DNA from: Diphasiastrum complanatum
Taxonomy: Eukaryota > Streptophyta > Lycopodiopsida > Lycopodiales > Lycopodiaceae
NCBI GenBank assembly: GCA_029204225.1
Contig: CM055108.1
Location: forward strand, 48,806,996-48,870,995
Length of the DNA stretch: 64,000 bases
Direction: 5' to 3'
Positions within the stretch are counted from its first letter, which is position 1, and every line of letters starts with the position of its first letter. Made by a program: the position numbers and the translations under genes. Positions 33,176 to 51,428 of the stretch are shown here, piece by piece. The notes below the pieces were generated by a model that did no database searches, had not been told where the DNA came from, and saw only the letters and a list, made by a program, of their open reading frames with translations.

Positions 33176-33470
33176 TCATGTACTTCGAGTAACATCTTTT
33201 GCCATTTTCATACAGTAGAAACAAGGATGTTTAGATGTAGCACCAAGAGAAACATTATATATGCATTTCAATGTTTTCAAATCTCCTGCTAAGTGCCATT
33301 CAACATTGAAGTCTCCAACTCCTGGAACATTGAGAAATCCTCCATCCATATAGTCCTTGATGATTCTAGGATAAGATGTCCTAGAGAATATCCATGATAA
33401 TATATCATGATTCTCCTTCAGTATATCTTCAAAGAATAAATCAAACTTAGTTAAATAGGAATTATTACTA
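33176..33470 (-). pseudogene. Fragment of the novel transposon's large protein (copy 3)
   Basis: Minus-strand open frame with HDILSWIFSRTSYP, then EWHLAGDLKTLKC (GDLKTLKC at 33286-33263), then HPCFYC (33223-33212). It matches the protein encoded at 56625-57230 nearly word for word in these blocks. The family is not one I can name. The Asp-Leu-Lys plus C-x2-C arrangement recalls the ACP.C region of CACTA transposases only distantly. It is fused at about 33471 to a gypsy gag fragment, so one element inserted in or recombined with the other. Confidence 0.6.
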
Positions 33471-33659
33471 TTATTTAAATCGCGGCTTCTGCGGCTGAGG
33501 GCAGTCAGGATACTTGTGGCCAGGCTCCCTATAGTTCGAGCATAACGGTACATAACCAATCGGCTTTCGTGGCTGAGGATAGTTAGGTGAAAAATGTCCC
33601 GGCTCTCCACAGTTGTAACAATTGCTCGACACTGGTTTAGTCCCAGTGTGTGAGTTCAT
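33471..33659 (-). pseudogene. Gypsy gag zinc-knuckle fragment
   Basis: Encodes two knuckle-like motifs, CYNCGEPGHFSPNYP and CSNYREPGHKYPDCP; a Cys is replaced in each, so neither is a full CCHC. It is typical of the nucleocapsid part of Ty3/gypsy gag. A tRNA-Asp primer site on the same strand lies only ~50 bp upstream, so most of gag is deleted. Confidence 0.7.
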
Positions 33660-33709
33660 CGCTGGAAATGAACTTAGATGTGTCAGTTTTCTTATAAGTT
33701 CCTAAGCTA

Positions 33710-33727
33710 TCCTCGGCAACGGCACCA
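33710..33727 (-). other. Primer-binding site, tRNA-Asp type (minus strand)
   Basis: Reverse complement TGGTGCCGTTGCCGAGGA, close to the gypsy tRNA-Asp site at 7675-7692. It places a minus-strand gypsy 5' LTR to the right, beginning near 33730. Confidence 0.8.
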
Positions 33728-33729
33728 AT

Positions 33730-34319
33730 AATTGGTATATGTTGTGCTATACCAACAAGGTTAATATAGATTTTGTAGTAAATAATGTCGAACCCACAGA
33801 GGACAGCGCTAGAAAGTTATGTATTTGGTACAATTTATGATTTATTTTGAGTGAAGTGGCTTCGTGTGTTAATTTGGTTGTCAACAAACATTAGAAAGTA
33901 ACCAATATTACTTGTGTTGGGAGTGTGAAGTGTTAATAGTTCTAGAACAGCAATCTTGCCTCTATCAAATCGAATGAAATGCATTCTACAGGTGAGACGT
34001 TATCAGAGTAGTACATCAGTACTACACTCTGGCTGATTAAGGCATCAACAGAGAGTCGAGAAAAATTCGATGTATTCGTGGTTGTGCAAACAATTAGTTA
34101 ATCACGTTTGTGAACTATTCGTTTCTAGACAGAAGTCCTCAACAACTTAAGTCCAAGGTTATGGTGACAGTTCCTTAGAGCATGTTTTACGGATACACAG
34201 CAAATGATTGTAATGCACTAAAGAGTCTGTCTGACCAGAGAATAATTCATGTAATGCGTTAGAGATTATTGAGTCCACACTTAGTTTTTTGAAGAGAGAT
34301 CTTGATGTAGCAAGCTCCA
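33730..34319 (-). repeat. Presumed 5' LTR of the minus-strand gypsy
   Basis: Non-coding sequence outside the primer site, containing 'GTCGAACCCACAGAGGACAG' (33788-33807), a phrase of the kind seen near primer sites of plant gypsies. The outer end is not determined. Confidence 0.4.
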
Positions 34320-34620
34320 ATACTTAGAATTTATCTGACAGTATCTCTCTGCCCGAGAGCTCTATGTAGCATTCTCTCTCTACCCAAGAGCAAGCCAATT
34401 TTATACTTAGTTTTTTTCATCCAAAGTTGCCTTTCATTATGTGTGATGAATGGTTTGTGATAGATGCATGTGTAGAGTGCTCTTGCCTTAGATTTTTGAG
34501 CTAGTATGCTTGTATCGCATGCAAGGTAGATCTATGTGCAATCACACACATCTTAAGAGATCATTCACATTGTTTGAGACGTCCTCACATGTGTGGAAAG
34601 TACACACTCACACTTGCATA
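34320..34620. repeat. Left arm of a diverged inverted repeat
   Basis: Contains CTCTCTCTACCCAAGAGCAAG, TTAGTTTTTTTCATCC and CCTCACATGTGTGGAAAGTACACAC. Each recurs in reverse complement at 36985-37330. Probably two LTR or terminal-repeat copies of one family in opposite orientation. Confidence 0.55.
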
Positions 34621-34834
34621 TGGGGGTGTAGGCCCAGGTGGGTAAACTCACAATCCAAGCTCTTATCCCACCATTCTAAGGACCATAGAAAGATCTCATA
34701 CTTGTTTGAGACATCCTCACATGTGTGGAAAGTACACACTCACACTTGCATATGGGGGTTTAGGCCTAGGTGGGTAAACTCACAATCCAAGCTCTTATCC
34801 CACCATTCTAAGGACCATAGAAAGATCTCATACT
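34571..34834 (+). repeat. Tandem duplication, 132 bp x 2
   Basis: Units 34571-34702 and 34703-34834 differ at only a few positions (GACGTCCTC versus GACATCCTC, GGTGTAGGCCCAGG versus GGTTTAGGCCTAGG). Recent by its near identity. It creates a 167-codon ORF with a repeated protein segment, which I do not accept as a gene. Confidence 0.95.
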
Positions 34835-34849
34835 ATGAGATGCTCTTCC

Positions 34850-36580
34850 ACGAAAAGGAACCAAAAAAAAAAAAAAAAAGGAGTGAGCTTACTAGAAAGT
34901 TTCTTTTGGAAAACTATGTGTGCTTTAATGATAATAATATTATTTTCTTTTTTATTTGTGTTTCTAAAGAAAATATCACTATGTGGAGGACCCCATCCCC
35001 TCCATTGGCATAAATCAAAGTCTCAAGCATAGGGACCACATGACATTGTTTATTGCATGGGTTGAAGGCTACTTATACTAAACTTCCAATAAGAGTACAA
35101 GGAAATCAAATCAAACTATTTTTTGAATGGCATTGTAGTATGAGGCTAAATGTTTTCAATTGTAACACTATAAAGAAAAACCATCTGTAATTTGACATAT
35201 GTAGTTTGCCACGTGAATGCTATTCCATCTTTGTCTTTGCAAATAAATGACATTATTCATCTATGTACAAAATAACAAGATATGGCTTTGACAAAAATAT
35301 GGTCTCATAGGATGCTATATAATGTATAGTGTAGTCTTCCTTAGGTGCTTTAGAGGTGAATGAGATGCATTTATGCTAATGAATTATGATTAGAATGTGA
35401 TTGAGTCATATTTAGGCAATCCATGGTGAAAGAAGATTCATATTGTAACTTTTTCCAAGAGTAATAAGTAGATTCACATTTCAAGAAATCAATAGTCTAA
35501 TTTGTATAGTGCAAGATCTGGAATATTCATAGTATGACTAGGGTTACCAACATAATTAACAAAGTAAAGCTTTTTATCTATGGGAATAATGTGTAGATAA
35601 TAGTAGTAGCCATGCACTATATGTGGTCCCTATGCTTGAGACTTTCCTCTACAAACACCTTTATTTAAGCAAATAAAATAATAAGAAAGCTATATATATT
35701 GTCTTTGTCATTTGTAAGCACCTAGCTCACCCAAAGACCATTTTAATAAGAACCTCATGTTGATATTGACATAAGTCAAGAATGCAATTGATATTCCATG
35801 AATTTGAGCACATTTTTTTGGACAAGGTGCAACTTTGATGAAAGCAACATGTGCATCCAATTTGAGTACGAATGTTATGTATAATGGTTTAACTAGTCCA
35901 TGTAGTCTTAATTCTCTACTAGATAATCAAATTGAAACTTAATATGACATATTGATATAGATGTTCAATAATCACATTAAATTTAATGTTGGTTGCCACA
36001 TTTTGAAATTCACAAAAAAAAAAAAAAGGATTTTATGCTTAGATTATTTTTCTATCGTTCACATTAGTGGTATAAAAATGCCCAGTAGCTAATAAAAAAC
36101 TGTTGAAAAAAATGAGACTTAGAAAAAGGATATTGTACCCAAAAAATCTTAGAAATAAATCCAAATCTAGTACACTAACAACCACATATGATACGATTTC
36201 AATGTACTTGCTTGCAATCCATTAAAATGCATGAACTTGCTAGGAGAGAAAAGGGGGGAATACTTTGGGCATATAAGTATACTATGAATTTAACATAATA
36301 CCACTATGTTATTTTAAAGTCCCCCATAGATTAGTTTGTGTTAGACATATATCCTTTCTAGCTACAAATTCCTCATCAATTGAATCTGCCATGGATCAAA
36401 GGACCAAGTCATTCTAAAAATCCCATCTCCTTAAAGTGAAAAACTATAGCATGGAAAATTGCATGAGGACTGATCTATCCAAATAGTCAAGCATCTTCCT
36501 TTTGTGCATTTGCATTATGTATAGTTTTGAACGATTTTCAGTTGACCAAAATTCTATCATCATTTGGTACTTAATTTGAG
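34850..36580. other. AT-rich interval without recognised features
   Basis: Poly-A stretches at about 34862 and 36010, no ORF of note, no retroelement motif. It lies between the arms of the inverted repeat. Confidence 0.4.
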
Positions 36581-36985
36581 TGAACTTTTTACAATTGAAG
36601 CATAAAATATCACTTATTGATTCATAAATAATATACCTTACTTCACATATAGGAAATTGACAATTCAAAAAAGAGTGAAAATAGCACATATGTTTTCAAG
36701 ACTACAACTTACAACATCTAGTTGTAGGCCAATTGAATCAAACATTTGTTAGTATCTTTAAAAAACAAATTTAAGACCAATAGCAGACATATGGAACAAG
36801 GAATGATCCAAGTGAACTTTTTACAATCGAAGCATAGAAGATCACTTATTGGTTCATAAAAAATATATCTTACTTCACAAATAGGAAATTGACAGTTCAA
36901 ACAAGAGTGAAAATAGCACATATGTTTTCAAGACTATAGCTTACCAGCATCTAGTTGTAGGCCAATTGAATCAAACATTGTTAGT
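36581..36985 (+). repeat. Tandem duplication, ~232 bp period
   Basis: Unit 1 from 36581 and unit 2 from 36813 share TGAACTTTTTACAAT.GAAGCATA and 'AAATTGACA.TTCAAA.AAGAG' through 'TCTAGTTGTAGGCCAATTG'. They are about 90% alike by eye over ~170 bp; the end of unit 1 has additional unique sequence. Confidence 0.85.
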
Positions 36986-37330
36986 GTGTACTTTTTAGCA
37001 CATGTGAGGACACACAAATCAATGTGTTTCTTCTAAGGTGGGTGTAATTGTACATGAAACTATCATTTGATTGTACAAGCAATCTTCCTAGACAATTTTC
37101 AAGACAAGAGCACACAAGCATTCATTAATGATCACCCACACTTTCTCACTCAAACCAAACACTTAGCATGGAAAAAACTAAGTTCCAAACACATACAAAG
37201 AGTGAGAGAGAGCCCTTACTCTCGGGTAGAGAGAGAATAGAAAAGAAACACTCCAAATTTGTGATTCACTCTCAAAAAACCATATGGACAATGAGAGAGC
37301 TCTTCCATATAGTACTAGCACGAGATCTAG
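36985..37330. repeat. Right arm of the diverged inverted repeat
   Basis: Reverse complement of this block matches 34320-34620 in several segments (ACTCTCGGGTAGAGAGAGAATAG, GTGTGTACTTTTTAGCACATGTGAGGA). Confidence 0.55.
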
Positions 37331-38189
37331 CTTGAGTAAATGCTTCAGAATCGTTGGACCCCATTGATTGCCTTTCTATATCATGATTGGACCCCTAGAT
37401 TTGCACCTCTCATCATGACCTCATAATTTCCACCTCACAATTTGATTGGGCCTCATGATATGCACCTCTAAACATGATTGTTCCACATGTAATGCACCTC
37501 TTAAAGTGATTGGCTTATAATGTTGGATTATTCTACCATCGGAGTGATTCATCCGAATAATTGATCTTTAATCTTCATCCATTTCATTATCCAAATCTGC
37601 AGTTTTATTCATGTTTCTACACAGTCTCCAGAAATACGCGGGAACCGCTCAACAAGTGGCTCTGACATACAGACAGCATTCGACTTATCGACGACGCTAA
37701 CGAAAGTGAAAGAGTCGACCATGTCAAAGAATAACATCTAATGTTCCACTTGATATGAAGGTACAGACTTGCCCTAACTACTTTGCAAGTAAATTTTTGG
37801 GAAGTCCTAATTGGATAGATGTCAGCGCATTATGGCCAACTGGAAATTGCGATCTGCGACCTAATTAGTTGTCCTATTGAATACGCGTTAATTGCTTAGT
37901 ATAAATGGTTGACCATTAAAGACCTCTTTAGTCTCTATAGAGTTTCTTTCATCACTCTATTAAAGTATTGTTATTCACGCTTACTGCTTATCAGCGGAAG
38001 TGCATAAGACAGAGTTTTCAGTTACTCAGAGATAGCTTAGAGTACGCGATTTCATTCGTTATTGTTTTGTGCTCTCATCATTTGATTTGTACATGGCTAC
38101 TTACTAAATCAATGTATCTTCTTATTGCGTTCAGTATCATGTCAAAATGTATGTTTCTTTGTAATTATTTATAACTGATAAAACTCTTC
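37331..38189. other. Interval with short degenerate repeats, no gene
   Basis: About 37380-37510 repeats the phrase TGATTGG(A/G)CC(C/T)...TGCACCTCT(C/A)A every ~50 bp. The rest (37600-38180) has no ORF above 70 codons and no recognised element. Confidence 0.4.
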
Positions 38190-38255
38190 TTTTGAGATGC
38201 TATTCAAGAGGAGGCTGAGTGTCAACTTTCTAAGAACTTTTGGATGAACATGCAC
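38190..38255 (+). pseudogene. Short copia integrase fragment, same family as the nested copia
   Basis: CTTTTGAGATGCTATTC...GTGTCAACTTTCTAAGAAC...TTTGGATG matches 24678-24737 of the nested copia (the 'FEMLF..RPSVNFLRTFGC' region) nearly base for base. It joins directly to a different copia fragment, indicating recombination or template switching. Confidence 0.75.
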
Positions 38256-38344
38256 AAATGGCAGTAGATCATTGTTGATCTCTAAAAAATCCGACCCAAG
38301 GATCGAATAGTCAAAATCCGATCTAGGGTCGAAAAATCCAAAAT

Positions 38345-39373
38345 TTGATCCAAGGGTCTAACAACAAAAGATCGATTTTTAATGGCTATTCCTTAGACCA
38401 TCAGAGATACAAGCTCTTCAATCTGGACTCTCAGAATACCTTCACGAGCAGAGATATCACTTTCTTGAAAAATCAATATTTCAATCTCAAGGAAAAAGCT
38501 ACTGCAAAATCTGACCCAAAGGTCAAAATTTAAAATTTGATACTGACTCAAAAAACGAGTCAGAACCTCATCGAATTGAATGACATCAAAAGATCGAATT
38601 TCAACACAAAAGATCGAATCGATCCAGACAACGTCCATCCCTATTCATGGATGATCCGACTTGCTACTTTGTGCAGAAACTCAATACTATTTCAAAGGCA
38701 AAGTCATTCATTGATGATGACCAATGCAAATTAGAAGTTGACCCCAAACTTGTAGTTCTAAACAAGAATGATTTCTATCCAAACTCGACAGACTCGAATA
38801 TTCACTTCAACTCTGTATTAGATCTTTCCATTATCACTACTCATTATGTAGATGATGTTTTATTACTCAGTAACAATCTGAAGTCAATGAAGGATCTGAA
38901 ATGCATGTTAGCACTAGAGTACATTTTTCGAACCCGACCCAGCAAATTGATTTCCATTAGTCAACAAAAATTTGACCCATCAGCCAAGATTCTCAAAGGC
39001 TACACAAATGTAGATTGGACAGAAATTATCGACACCAGAATATCGACTTCCAGATTTATGTTCAATCAAGGTTCAATCTCATATAACAGCCAGACCTCAG
39101 TAGCATTATCCTCCACAGAATCGGATTTTACAATTGTCACAAATGCTACCAAGGAGACAATTTGGCTAAGGAACCTACTTGTAGATATTGAATTTCTATA
39201 GTCACATCTGATGTTCATCTACTGTGACAACCAAAGTACAAAAAAAATTCATTTGGTTTACTGCAAGATAGAGTTACAGACAGCAAATTACTTCACCAAG
39301 GAGCACCACCTCAGATTCAACAATTTGTTAAATCCGAAGATCGAAATTTTTCAGAACCCACATTAAGGGAGAG
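38345..39373 (+). pseudogene. Copia remnant: integrase tail, part of RT, RNase H
   Basis: Starts with the post-integrase motif FNGYS...KLFNLDSQ, then TSRDITFLKNQYF. RT is mostly missing; only its catalytic end HYVDDVLLLSNN (about 38845) is present. RNase H follows: GYTNVDW, SRFMFNQGSISYNSQTSVAL, STESDF and KETIWLRNLL in the 184-codon frame 38647-39201, then YCDNQST after a stop. It ends at a polypurine tract AAGGGAGAG before the 3' LTR. Confidence 0.82.
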
Positions 39374-41077
39374 TGTTGGAATTCTATGCTCAAGCCCAAT
39401 TCCATTAGGTAATCAGCATCCTGAAAAATCTGTATATACTTATTCTTGGAAAACACAAAAATTATGAAGGTTTGAATTTTTAACAAAGGATCAAAAAATT
39501 CACAATCAAATTTTTCGACCCAAGCACATTTTTTGACCCAATGTCATTCTTGTCAAAGAGAGATTTTTTGACCCTGGGTCGGGTCGGATTGGTTCTAATT
39601 TTTTTCGGACACCTTCAACTCTGGATCGATATAATTTATTTGGAGGTCTTCAACCCTGGATTCGAATTGGATAGGATCTCATTTATCCGATCCTTTGTAA
39701 AATTTTGACCCTTTGTAAAAATTCTAACCCTTTGTATATTTTTTTATACTGTTCATTAAAAAATTCGACCCTCATCTTGTTAAAATAACGGCTACTTTCT
39801 GTGGGACCGTAAGTAGATTAATTTTGGATTCCAATGCACTGATCAACTGACTTCCAATCCTCAATGATGGAGTCAACGCCTTGACAGACATCTTTTGTAC
39901 CAATTGGTACGTTAATAAATGTTTTTTTTTGGAGATTTTGACGTAAAAAATCACTGAAATCACTCTCTTTGGTGATTATGATTGAACTAGCCTTCACCCT
40001 CTTAACTGGAGATAGAAAACAATGTAAAACATATATGTTAGACTTGGTGAACATTCCTAAGCAATATCAAAATACTTTTTCAACTTGGCGAAAGTTTTTA
40101 TTATGCGAAATATTCACATACTCACAAGAAACCTTCATTGAGACAGATCTTTAGGAATTGACCTTCACCTATCGCATTGGAGATTGGAAATAAGATAATA
40201 CAGTTATAGTAAAATCAGCAATGGTTCGTTTTAAATAATAATACTGTTTTTTACCTTGGTGAGGGTCTTGGTTAGATCAAATGGGTACTTTTTCAGAACT
40301 AATCTTCATTGGTCCTTTTTTTTATGATAGAATTAACTTATTGTATTAAAAATATTCAAGAGGGCTACTGGACGAAGGTTCATAGAGAGATACTGAGTTT
40401 TTGTTGAAAGAATGTGTTTCCTTCACAAAAATGATCAAAATCACTTAGAATTTTCATTGGACTTCTATTTTGAAAACTAATCTTCGTCAAATTTTATGAG
40501 AGCTTATCTGAGTTAGAAGAAGCTTCAATGGCTCCAACAAAGGTTACTTCAAAGGTTTTACTAAAATTTGAAGGTTGTTGAAGATTTAGACTATTTCTAT
40601 TACTTTAACTTTCACTTGTTTTTTTAGAACTGAGCAAGAACCCTTGTCTGATCCAAAAAATATCAAATTTGATATACTGGAGGGGGGTGAAGGTTGGTTG
40701 ACCAATTGAAATCACTTTGCTTTTTTGATGAATTTTTTACAAGGATTTTTTGATTTTTTTGGCTATTTTTTCAAGTTTCTAAAAAATGGTTGGTAAGTAA
40801 TCTTTGTTTTTCATTCTAAAGGTTTGCAAATGGTTGTAGAAAAACAGGAAGTTTTCAACATCTGATGAAGATTTTGCTCTCTTTCTCCTCCGAAATATAG
40901 AAAATGAGCGGTTTTTTATTTTTTTTATTGATTTTCAAATGGATCTTAAACTGATGCACTATATCCTCTTTTATAGTCATCAATCACAAGTGATTACAAA
41001 AGAAAAATCCATTCAAGATCACTCAAATTATCAAAATCTAACTCTAAAACCACCAAAAATGCCAATCTAACCCTACT
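39374..41077. other. Copia 3' LTR (start at 39374) and unassigned DNA
   Basis: The LTR begins TGTTGGAATTCTATGC. Its far end is not determined for lack of a partner. The segment 39480-39780 is full of TTTTTTGACCC / GGGTCGG-type phrases, also present at 38280-38360 inside the element. From about 39800 to 41077 I see no gene; ORFs are short and overlap on both strands. Confidence 0.45.
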
Positions 41078-44000
41078 ATGAATGAGTGTATGCGTAACGT
41101 GCTTCAATCCTTTGATGATATAGTTCATGTCGCAATAGCGTACGACTCCACGGTAGTGGCATCTAGGAAGCAGTTACAGGCTAATCCATATGGATCATTC
41201 GGACCCAACCAAAAAAAAGAGAAGAAAAGAGTTCGTGAGAATAAAAAAACTAAATATTTTGACGAACTGGATCAAGTTGAATCTGAATTTAGACAAAAGA
41301 AAAAGTTGTCCTGAAGAAAGACTAGAAGGACCAATGTTTGTTTCCATTGCAGTCAGCTTGGACATGTTATGAAATTCTGCCCGGAGCGAAAGAAAGACGC
41401 AGCTCAAGTGATTGAGATGCCAGATAAAGAGAATCTTAAGCTGGAAATTAATAAAATTAATTGTGAGTGTGATTGTTCTTTCAGTACTACTTCATTCTTG
41501 CCAAATAATTTATTTCATTTGAAAGACACTGTAAATGGACACAAAGTTAGTATTTTAGTGGACAGTAGATCTACTCATAATCTCATTAACTCTGGTCTTG
41601 TGCAGAGACTCCGATTCAAAACTGAAGCCAGTAGCCATAGATATCGAGTATATCTAGCCTCAGAAGCGGAGTTGGAGACGTGGGATGTGAAAGTTCCAAG
41701 GCTCCCAATTTGGATCCAAGACTATAGAGAGTTAATTGATTTTCATGGTTTAGATTTAGCGCATACGGACATTATTCTAGGATACAAGTGGTTATTTAAT
41801 AAGTATTCTTAGATAGATGTTGAGAAGCATGTTCTCTCTTTTCAGGAGGGTAAAGAAATAGTTACATTGTTTGGAGACAATTTTGTACATCCATCTGGGA
41901 TGAGTTCATTTGCTAATGTAATGGAAATTTTTGATTCATAGTATGAAGCTTATTCTTTATTTGCTAAGCCAATTTTGGATTAATCTGAAATGCATTTGAG
42001 TAGTTGTGAATTGTCAAAAATTATTAACTCGGTAGACTTAGATCATGAGCAAATTGAGAATAATAAGTTACTCTGAATTTAAAGATGTATTTCCAAAAGA
42101 ATTACCTCATGGAATACCGCCGTCCATATCAGTAGACCATAAGATTGAGTTAATTCCAAGTAGTCACCCTATCTCTAGACAACCTTACAGGTTCTCTCAG
42201 AAAGAAGAGGTAGAGATTACTAAGCAAATTGAAAATTACCTAAAGATGGGTCATATACAGCCAAGTAAGTCGCCTTGGTGCACTCATGTTCTTCTGAAAG
42301 CAAAGTGACCCAATCTTGTCCGAAAACCAATCTTCTGTACATCATCCAGATGAATTCTAATCTGATGATATCTGGTTCTAAGATCTATCTTTGTGAAGTA
42401 TTTAGCTCCACCTAATCGATCTACCAGATCATCCATACGAGGCAAAGGATATCTATTTTTAATAGCTACTTTATTCAACCCTTTGTAGTCCACACACATC
42501 CTGAAACCTCCACCACCCTTAAATAATTTGACTAAAGACAGAGTTAACAAAAAGAAAAAGAGAGGTCAACCTAGCGAGCCTATTGAGTGGCATGATGAAT
42601 TGAACCAATGCTTTGAGAAACTCGAACAAATAGTTGCTTCAGCTTCTGTTTCACAGGTCGTGAATCCTGATTTACCTTACGTCGTGCGAAGTGACGCAAG
42701 TGATTCGGCGATAGGGGCAGTTCTTCTATAGGAGGATAGGCCGATAGCGTTTGAAAGCAAGAAAATCACGGGGCCTCAGTTGCATATACAACTCAGGAGA
42801 AAGAGTTATTTGCTATGATACGTGCACTTAAAACCTGGAGGCAGTCAGTTTATAGTGTATACAAATCACCAACCTTTGAAGTACTTTTGTAATCAGAACG
42901 ATCTAAGGGGTCGTAAAGCTTGCTGGGCTGAGCTTATGCAGGAATTTGATCATGAGATCTGATATGTCACGGGCAGCTCTAACCAAGTTGCGGATGCGCT
43001 TAGTCAAATTGGTGAATTAAACGAACTTTCATTCACCTAGATTTTCACTAATTTATATCTTTCACTGAGAGGAAAATGTAAGTCAGATTCTCATTTTGGT
43101 CCCATTTGGAAGATGGTGGAGACAGAAAAAAATGATTTTGTGGTTGGACTTCCAAAGACCCAACACCAAAATGATTCTATTTGGGTTGTGGTGGACGGGT
43201 TGATAAAGTTAGCTACTACTATACCAGTCAAGTCAACTGCTAAGGCTTCAGATTTAGCCCAGATCTTTGTGGATAGATTATTTCGACTTTATGGACTGCC
43301 AAGTGATATAGTTAGTGATAGAGATCCTAAATTTACAGGTCACTTTTGGTCAACTGTATTCCATAAGCTTGAAACTCACTTAGTTTTAGTTCTTCTGATC
43401 ATCCTGAATCAGATGGCCAGACTAAGACAACTAATCAGACTATGGAGGATATGTTGAGAACTTATGTGTCTCACCAGCCATCCCAGTGGAAAGATTACAT
43501 TCCTTTAATTGAGTTTGTTTATAACAGTAGAAAACATCCTGCTATTGGTTATAGTCCGTTTATGCTGATGTACGGTTTTCAACCTAGATCTCTGATAAAT
43601 GTGGAGACAAAGTCTGTTAAGATCCAGAAAGTTGTAGATTTCTTGCATGATATGCGTGAAATGTTGCAAGTGGCCCGTGATTGTATCAGGATAGAGCTAA
43701 GCACTATGTTGATCTTAAAAGGTCTCCCAGAGATTTTAAAGTTGATGATTGGGTATATCTTAGAATACATAAGGATTCTAAGACTATGAGTACAGGGAAG
43801 CATTATAAATTGTCTACGAGATATTGTGGACCATTTCGGATTATAAAAAAAAATGATTCTTTAGCTTACGAACTAGATCTTCAGAACAAGACTACAACTC
43901 ACCCTATGCTTCATGTAAGCCATTTAAAATTAAGTTTACATGAGTGGAAGATTCATCGCTTAGTGTTCCTTTGGAACCTGAAAAGGTACTCAGAACCAGA

Positions 44001-44130
44001 GATAAACAATTGAGAAATCGTTCTATCTCTTAGTGTTTAATCAGGTGGAAGGGACGGACTAAGGATGATGATTCATGGGAGAGGGTCGAAAGCGTAAAGA
44101 AAAAAATTTCTAGTTTTCATTTCTAGATAT
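41078..44130 (+). pseudogene. Ty3/gypsy chromovirus-type polyprotein remnant
   Basis: Domains in order: gag C-terminus, zinc knuckle CFHCSQLGHVMKFCPE (frameshift before it), protease with ILVDSRSTHNLI (the catalytic D[ST]G is changed to DSR), the RT start HKIELIPSS...PSKSPWCTH, an inverted RT piece, then RNase H (VVRSDASDSAIGAVL, YVTGSSNQVADALS). Integrase follows (VVVDGLIKLA, VSDRDPKFTGHFW), then HPMLHVSHLK and a chromodomain-like end with IRWKGR..DDSWE. Several stops and frameshifts are present. RT from the catalytic Y(V)DD onward and the integrase zinc finger are deleted. Confidence 0.85.
42293..42518 (-). other. In-place inversion inside chromovirus RT
   Basis: Within the plus-strand element, this ~225 bp is reversed. 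The minus strand encodes GGFRMCVDYKGLNKVAIKN...FTKIDLRTRYHQIRI...FRTRLGHFAF, the central RT block that should directly follow the plus-strand PSKSPW. Both edges lie at the expected codons, and the flanking element sequence is on the plus strand on both sides. Confidence 0.85.
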
Positions 44131-44139
44131 AGAAATGGT

Positions 44140-44154
44140 TTAAGGGGGGAAGAA
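44140..44154 (+). other. Polypurine tract before the chromovirus 3' LTR
   Basis: TTAAGGGGGGAAGAA, directly before TGTTATGTCC at 44155, which I take as the LTR start. Confidence 0.7.
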
Positions 44155-47139
<2,985 letters not shown>

Positions 47140-47258
47140 GGTAATGGCCATTGGTTGGCCCATTACCATGAATAATCTGGTCCCCGAGCAGCTCGTGGCC
47201 TCCGCCACTCGCTGCTGGGTCCCGGATTATTCATGGTAATGGCCCAATGGCCATTACC
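47140..47258. repeat. Foldback hairpin with nested palindromes (MITE-like)
   Basis: Left arm begins GGTAATGGCCATTGG and runs to CCCGAGCAG; the right arm is its near-complete reverse complement ending CCATTACC. The arms (~47-52 bp each) enclose a ~20 bp loop. Each arm itself contains the smaller palindrome GGTAATGG...CCATTACC, so the strand could form a branched or cruciform structure. No clear target duplication. Confidence 0.85.
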
Positions 47259-47409
47259 TAGTACGTTATGCTAATATTGGTGTAATTCATATATTTTAAA
47301 TATAATATTATGCCAACATATGTTAATTTAATAAAAGGATATAAACATATATCCATTAAGAGCATATACACAGATTATACACATATGACTTTAATGCACG
47401 CACATGCAC

Positions 47410-47551
47410 ACTTAGCTTTAGCATCATTATGTACACTATTTAGACATATCCACAATTATAAGCCCTCTAGTTTTGTGGACACTTAGCTTTAGCATCATTA
47501 TGTAGACTATTTAGACATCTCCACATTTATAAGCCATCTAGTTTTGTGGCC
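47410..47551 (+). repeat. Tandem duplication, 71 bp x 2
   Basis: ACTTAGCTTTAGCATCATTATGTA starts both units (47410 and 47481). They are nearly identical, ending CTAGTTTTGTGG. Confidence 0.95.

Positions 47552-51428
<3,877 letters not shown>

Noticed and set aside
34510-35013. 167-codon ORF with an internal protein repeat
   Set aside because: The repeat is the 132 bp DNA tandem duplication; no domain, and the tail is encoded by an A-tract.
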